The notes under the pieces are model-generated. The model saw only the letters and a list, made by a program, of their open reading frames with translations. It did no database searches and was not told where the DNA came from. 32,737 nucleotides of DNA from Pseudomonadota bacterium (lineage in GTDB: Bacteria > UBA10199 > 2-02-FULL-44-16 > JAAZCA01). The DNA lies in NCBI GenBank assembly GCA_016927275.1, contig JAFGMW010000037.1, forward strand, positions 1-32,737, written 5' to 3'. Made by a program: the position numbers and the translations under genes. Each line of letters opens with the position of its first letter. Position 1 is the first letter of the stretch. Below, piece after piece: positions 30,585 through 32,737 of the stretch.

Positions 30585-30619
30585 CCCGACTACCGGTTCC
30601 CGGATCCCGAGTCCCGTTA
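30585..30619. repeat. degenerate heptanucleotide repeat after the M49-like gene
   Basis: Five diverged 7-base units, CCCGACT, ACCGGTT, CCCGGAT, CCCGAGT and CCCGTTA, start four bases after the stop codon. They share the CCCG core and length of the other arrays, with more substitutions. Confidence 0.65.
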
Positions 30620-30634
30620 TTAATGCATTGCGTC

Positions 30635-30663
30635 TTGATAAATCTCGGCCCCTTTCATATCTA
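30635..30663 (+). promoter_or_regulatory. putative promoter of the unknown 314-residue gene
   Basis: TTGATA (30635-30640), a 17-base spacer and TATCTA (30658-30663) lie about 40 bases before the ATG at 30705. The -35 box matches 5 of 6 consensus bases and the -10 box only 3 of 6. Confidence 0.35.
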
Positions 30664-30704
30664 AGCCGAAATCCGGGGGGTCCCGGGCATAGGAGAACGG
30701 CAGG

Positions 30705-31649
30705 ATGACGGTCCCGCGGGTTTCCATATCCGACAGCGGCTGTTCCATAGCGGAGGGCGATCTCAAGGCGATCCGCAGGGACGCCTCCAGGGCCATCGCC
30801 CGAGGGATCGCGCTGGGCTTCGGCGAGTTCCCGATCGACAGGGCCTCTTACGGCAGGGGCGCGCTCGGTCTCTTTAAAGAGAGGCATCTGTGCTCGGTCA
30901 TCACCGCCGACTCCGGCGCGACATCCGCAAACCACAACGCGCTCAGGAAGAGATACAGGGCAGAAGCCCTCACCGAGGCCGAGGCGCAAAGGAGGGGAGT
31001 CGTGGCGCGGCAGATCCCCGTGAGGCGGTCGTGCCCGCCCGACTTCGACTGGTGCGAGTCCATGGCGTACAACGACGTGACCGACTGCCGCGAGGTCCTC
31101 GAGGAGATAGACGGCTTCGGCATGCCCACCGTGCTGTATGCGGTGGACGGCGACGCCGCCGAGGCGCAGGGCTACGTCAACGACCTTTCGACCGCGCCCC
31201 TCTACACAAAGTACTCGAACGCGGGACCGAGGGCGTGCGCCTCGGGCCGCGACGAAGCGGGCCGCCGCTACACTGAATCGTACCACTCGCTGGCCGTGCT
31301 CTTCACGAGCGTGCGCTTCGCAATGCGCATATTCTCCGGCCGTGGGTGGACCGCATGGACCTTGAGGCGCTCGTGCGACGGGCCGAACGGCAGGACCCTC
31401 GCCGCCGACGACCTCATGTTCAACTTCGGCATGCGCGTGTTCGTGCCCGTGGAGGTGGACGACGGGGGCGACGTCTCGCGGCGCGCTCTAGTCATGACCG
31501 CGTCGGCCGCGGCGGCGAACGGCGGCCTCGCCTCGCTCGTCCCGGGGCCGCTCCTGCGGAAGACAGGCTACGAGCGCTTCGTGGGCGCGGAATACGCGAA
31601 GAAAATCCTGCTCGATTCCTTCGCCAGGGGCTGGGAGATAGCGGACTAG
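30705..31649 (+). CDS. protein of unknown function, 314 residues
   Basis: No family recognised. No signal peptide or membrane helix. The middle has several cysteines (RSCPPDFDWCESM and DVTDCREV), and a later stretch reads SVRFAMRIFSGRGWTAWTLRRSC. The C-terminus (KILLDSFARGWEIAD) is amphipathic. AGGAGAA before the ATG gives a good ribosome-binding site. It is flanked by the M49-like peptidase and a transglutaminase-like gene, so an enzyme or partner acting on peptides or protein is conceivable, but nothing in the sequence shows it. GC-rich codon use matches the neighbours, so the reading frame is sound. Confidence 0.7.
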   Translation: MTVPRVSISDSGCSIAEGDLKAIRRDASRAIARGIALGFGEFPIDRASYGRGALGLFKERHLCSVITADSGATSANHNALRKRYRAEALTEAEAQRRGVVARQIPVRRSCPPDFDWCESMAYNDVTDCREVLEEIDGFGMPTVLYAVDGDAAEAQGYVNDLSTAPLYTKYSNAGPRACASGRDEAGRRYTESYHSLAVLFTSVRFAMRIFSGRGWTAWTLRRSCDGPNGRTLAADDLMFNFGMRVFVPVEVDDGGDVSRRALVMTASAAAANGGLASLVPGPLLRKTGYERFVGAEYAKKILLDSFARGWEIAD

Positions 31650-31763
31650 CCGGCATTTTTTCGATCCCCCCACCGTTTTTATTCCCTTGAAATCACGCCC
31701 GATCCCTGCAAACCTCCCCGGAAAGTCATGATCAGTCACAATCTTACGGCAGCGAGGTGAGCG

Positions 31764-32737
31764 ATGGCCATGAAGACCGATTTCAAGAAAGGATCCCGCA
31801 CCTGGGCGCTCTGGAACGACATGATCGCCCTGGCAAAGGAGGAGGGGGTCCCGGCGAACAGGCTCGAGAGGGCGGTCGACGGCGGATTTCACACCGGTTT
31901 TTCCCTGATCAACCCCGAGATCACGAATAAGAAGGGCGTGATCGAGCGCTCCGAGGTCTTCCAGCACGCCTACGGGGACAAGAGGTACTACCCGCTGCTT
32001 GCCAGGCACCGCTTCCCCGTCCCGTTCGCCATGGACGACTTCGCGGGCGAGGGCGGCTTCGACGACGGGGTCAGGGCCGACATCGCTGCCGAGATCGAGC
32101 GGATGGGCAAGGCGATCGCCGCCGGGGAGGACGCACCCGCGCCGGGCAGCGACGCCCACAGGCGCGCGATGGCCCTGGGCCTTTGCGAGTATCTGCGCCC
32201 CATGTTCAGGCGCGCGAGGGACTGCAAGTTCGAGCGCGTGGACTGGGACGCGATCAAGGGGCGCTGCGGCATGTGCACCGAGCTCGGCTTCGCGTCCTTC
32301 TACGCATTCAGGGAGGCTGGCCTCGATCCCCGATTCCTCTTTGTCAACGATTTCGATCCAACGCTGGGCGCGCTGGGCGCGATGTTCTCGAACGAAGATA
32401 ACGGCACCTTTCACATCCTCGTCGGCGTCCCCATGTCCGACGGCTCCATGTTGCAGATCGATCCGCAGGTCGCCGGCTTCGAGGTCCGCTACGCACATGC
32501 TAAGGAGGGGCCCGCCTGGTTCGGCGCCCTGGCCTACCTGAGCAACTACGGCAATTCGGATGTGAGCGAAAAGAGGCGGAAGGAGGCCGTCGACGCCGCC
32601 GCGGAGATGGCCCCCCGCGAGTGGATATTCGACGAGATGCGCCTGCGGGCTATGGTGCGGGACATCAGCTCGGCCGATTTGAAGGCCGAGCTCGATGCGA
32701 TGCGCAGGCGAAATCCGAAAAGCCCCGAGATCGACGC
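31764..32737 (+). CDS. transglutaminase/papain-like-fold protein, 3' end outside window
   Basis: Open to the end of the window, at least 324 residues. Mid-protein blocks have the Cys, His and Asp order of the transglutaminase-like fold: GRCGMCTELGFASFYAFREAGLD (C168, C171), FHILVGVPM (H217) and LQIDPQ (D233). All three are present, so a working active site is possible, unlike the similar but altered exported protein at 3451. No signal peptide is seen. GAGGTG lies 4 bases before the ATG, with a second in-frame ATG two codons later. The N-terminal and C-terminal parts are charged and not recognised. The 114-base gap before it holds no clear promoter. Confidence 0.75.
   Translation, partial: MAMKTDFKKGSRTWALWNDMIALAKEEGVPANRLERAVDGGFHTGFSLINPEITNKKGVIERSEVFQHAYGDKRYYPLLARHRFPVPFAMDDFAGEGGFDDGVRADIAAEIERMGKAIAAGEDAPAPGSDAHRRAMALGLCEYLRPMFRRARDCKFERVDWDAIKGRCGMCTELGFASFYAFREAGLDPRFLFVNDFDPTLGALGAMFSNEDNGTFHILVGVPMSDGSMLQIDPQVAGFEVRYAHAKEGPAWFGALAYLSNYGNSDVSEKRRKEAVDAAAEMAPREWIFDEMRLRAMVRDISSADLKAELDAMRRRNPKSPEID

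Overview
The window is dense, GC-rich chromosomal DNA from a Gram-negative bacterium. Outer-membrane lipoproteins (Pal, a second OmpA-type lipoprotein), CpoB, an L,D-transpeptidase and a sigma-54 promoter all fit a didermal, probably deltaproteobacterial-type (Desulfobacterota/Myxococcota/Bdellovibrionota-like) organism. The taxon is inferred from gene content only. There is no rRNA, tRNA, prophage or CRISPR array. About 29 protein genes fill the window, often overlapping by ATGA junctions or meeting at abutting stop codons.

Layout. Positions 1-5130: a minus-strand pal-cpoB-tsaD group with an intergenic terminator-like hairpin; a plus-strand pseudo-receiver/PilZ pair; a tightly overlapping minus-strand operon (41-residue membrane peptide, basic 130-residue protein, PhaR-type regulator, exported papain-like-fold candidate). 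Positions 5130-5430: a 166-bp element with perfect 24-bp terminal inverted repeats and a 4-bp direct repeat, which looks like a MITE. Positions 5433-9230: membrane protein, exported phosphodiesterase/alkaline phosphatase-type enzyme and a radical SAM protein. Positions 9288-11384: a Fis-like regulator with thiE, then thiD. Positions 11385-16792: a HEAT-repeat/CAP-domain fusion; a small gene behind an excellent sigma-54 promoter with an upstream palindrome; a degenerate chorismate-binding enzyme; glutamate dehydrogenase. Positions 16812-21309: hemW, a beta-CASP metallo-hydrolase and an L,D-transpeptidase. Positions 21431-24263: a four-gene operon holding two different ParA/MinD-type ATPases around a degenerate nuclease-like protein. 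Positions 24264-32737: glycogen phosphorylase, M32 carboxypeptidase, OmpA-type lipoprotein, an M49-like zinc peptidase, an unknown protein and a partial transglutaminase-like protein.

The most unusual signal is not a gene. Short tandem repeats with a strict 7-base period, differing in sequence from locus to locus, sit at gene ends (16798, 23930, 28335, 30585) and twice inside hemW, where paired opposite-strand arrays are inserted in frame. An 8-base version flanks the MITE-like element. They look like a dispersed family of heptanucleotide repeats that tolerates, and sometimes supplies, stop codons, start codons and protein segments. Other points of interest are the sigma-54 promoter with its palindrome, the double-ATPase operon, the HEAT-CAP fusion and several degenerate enzymes (pseudo-receiver, chorismate-binding protein, nuclease-like protein).
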